A stretch of DNA of 5,012 nucleotides from Acidobacteriota bacterium (lineage in GTDB: Bacteria > Acidobacteriota > Blastocatellia > Pyrinomonadales > Pyrinomonadaceae): contig JAFBAJ010000394.1 in NCBI GenBank assembly GCA_019247865.1, positions 1-5,012 on the forward strand. Reading direction: 5' to 3'. Made by a program: the position numbers and the translations under genes. Positions 4,369 to 5,012 of this stretch are shown here, piece after piece. The notes beneath the pieces were generated by a model. That model was not told the DNA's origin. It saw only the letters and a list, made by a program, of their open reading frames with translations, and searched no databases. Position 1 is the first letter of the stretch. Every line of letters begins with the position of its first letter.

Positions 4369-5012
4369 ATGGCGGGTCACTTTCTAACTACAGCCGGACG
4401 CACGCGCGAGGAGCTGGTCGCGTTGATCGAAGCCGCCCTGCGCTTCAAACGCCGGGAAGATCGCACGCAGCCGCTCGCGGGGCAATCGGTCGCGCTCGTC
4501 TTCTTCAATCCCTCTTTGCGGACGCGCGCTTCGATGCAGGTCGGCATCTACGAATTGGGCGGCCACGCCGTGACTTTGGAGCCGGGCGGCACGAGCTGGA
4601 CGCTGGAACATACGCCGGGCGCGGTGATGGATGGCGACAAGACAGAGCACGTCGCGGAGTTCGTACGCGTCCTCGGCCGGTACTGCACGGCCATCTGCGT
4701 GCGTACCTTCGCGGCGATGAAGAACTGGGAAGAGGAGCGACAAGACCCCGTCCTCAATGCCTTCGCGCGTTATGCGGAGGTGCCCGTCATCAATCTCGAA
4801 TCGGCGATGCATCATCCGTGTCAGGCTCTGGCCGACATGATGACCATACGCGAAAAGCTCGGCCCCAAACCGAAACGCGTCCTCCTGACCTGGGCCTGGC
4901 ATCCCAAGCCCCTCCCGATGGCCGTGCCCAACAGCTTCGCCCTCGCCGCCGCGCAGATGGGGCATCAACTGACCATCGCTCACCCGCTCCATTACGAGCT
5001 GGACGAAGAGCT
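4369..5012 (+). CDS. argF': N-acetyl/N-succinyl-ornithine carbamoyltransferase (ArgF'-type), N-terminal part
   Basis: The first 214 residues are present; the end is cut by the window (full family length about 320-340). This cytosolic trimeric enzyme moves a carbamoyl group from carbamoyl phosphate to an N-acylated ornithine. Seen: the carbamoyl-phosphate motif FFNPSLRTR (45-53, Ser49-Arg53), Trp77, MDGDKTEH (87-94), VRTF with Arg112, HHPCQ (148-152) and TWAWHPKPLPMAVPNSF. MDGD, HPKPL and W77 distinguish it from ordinary ornithine carbamoyltransferase. The ATG at 4369 is chosen because MAGHFLTT matches the family start and residue numbers then agree with the Xanthomonas enzyme; ATGs at 4321, 4354 and 4357 are also in frame, and none has a clear ribosome site. 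Residue 92, acetyl-selecting Glu in Xanthomonas and Pro90 in Bacteroides succinyl-ornithine enzyme, is Thr. Family certain, acyl substrate not. Confidence 0.92.
   Translation, partial: MAGHFLTTAGRTREELVALIEAALRFKRREDRTQPLAGQSVALVFFNPSLRTRASMQVGIYELGGHAVTLEPGGTSWTLEHTPGAVMDGDKTEHVAEFVRVLGRYCTAICVRTFAAMKNWEEERQDPVLNAFARYAEVPVINLESAMHHPCQALADMMTIREKLGPKPKRVLLTWAWHPKPLPMAVPNSFALAAAQMGHQLTIAHPLHYELDEE

Noticed and set aside
4384..4992. Minus-strand open frame (202 codons) opposite argF'
   Set aside because: It lies wholly antisense to the carbamoyltransferase, with shadow-type composition and no domain match.

Overview
The window looks like a chromosomal fragment from a fairly GC-rich bacterium, probably Acidobacteriota and perhaps class Blastocatellia. 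That placement is an inference. It rests on an arginine pathway that uses an ArgF'-type N-acyl-ornithine carbamoyltransferase, on a secreted protein joining delta-60 repeats to 'DYDGDGKxDxAVxRPSxGxWY' repeats, and on spacers filled with palindromic arrays of short heptamers. No rRNA, tRNA or marker gene is present to settle it.

Layout. Positions 1-480 (+) are the C-terminal part of argC. A 113-bp spacer with an inverted array of AAGACC-type heptamers follows. Positions 594-1775 (+) are argD. A 78-bp gap then holds an almost perfect 28-bp hairpin built from CACAGAG units. Positions 1854-4013 (-) encode a large secreted repeat protein that converges on argD. Positions 4014-4368 form the divergent upstream spacer: a small palindrome with a weak minus-strand -10, then a 141-bp MITE-like palindrome (4151-4291) whose core is CGCAGAG heptamers, then an extended -10 promoter candidate. 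Positions 4369-5012 (+) are the start of argF', cut by the window edge.

Function. ArgC (N-acyl-glutamyl-phosphate reductase), ArgD (N-acyl-ornithine aminotransferase) and ArgF' (N-acyl-ornithine carbamoyltransferase) catalyse three consecutive steps of the variant arginine route in which the amino group stays acylated through carbamoylation. Several ArgF' sites resemble the succinyl-ornithine enzyme of Bacteroides more than the acetyl-ornithine enzyme of Xanthomonas, and ArgD has lost the usual QGEGG sequence. The acyl group used is therefore a real open question. The secreted repeat protein has no visible link to arginine synthesis and seems to lie inside the arginine gene cluster by rearrangement or insertion.

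The most unusual feature is that each of the three intergenic spacers carries its own palindromic heptamer array. The one before argF' also has 15-bp terminal inverted repeats and a possible 6-bp target duplication. I see no defence system, CRISPR, transposase, integrase or RNA gene. Comparisons with named family members are from memory of their sequences; no alignment or search was run.
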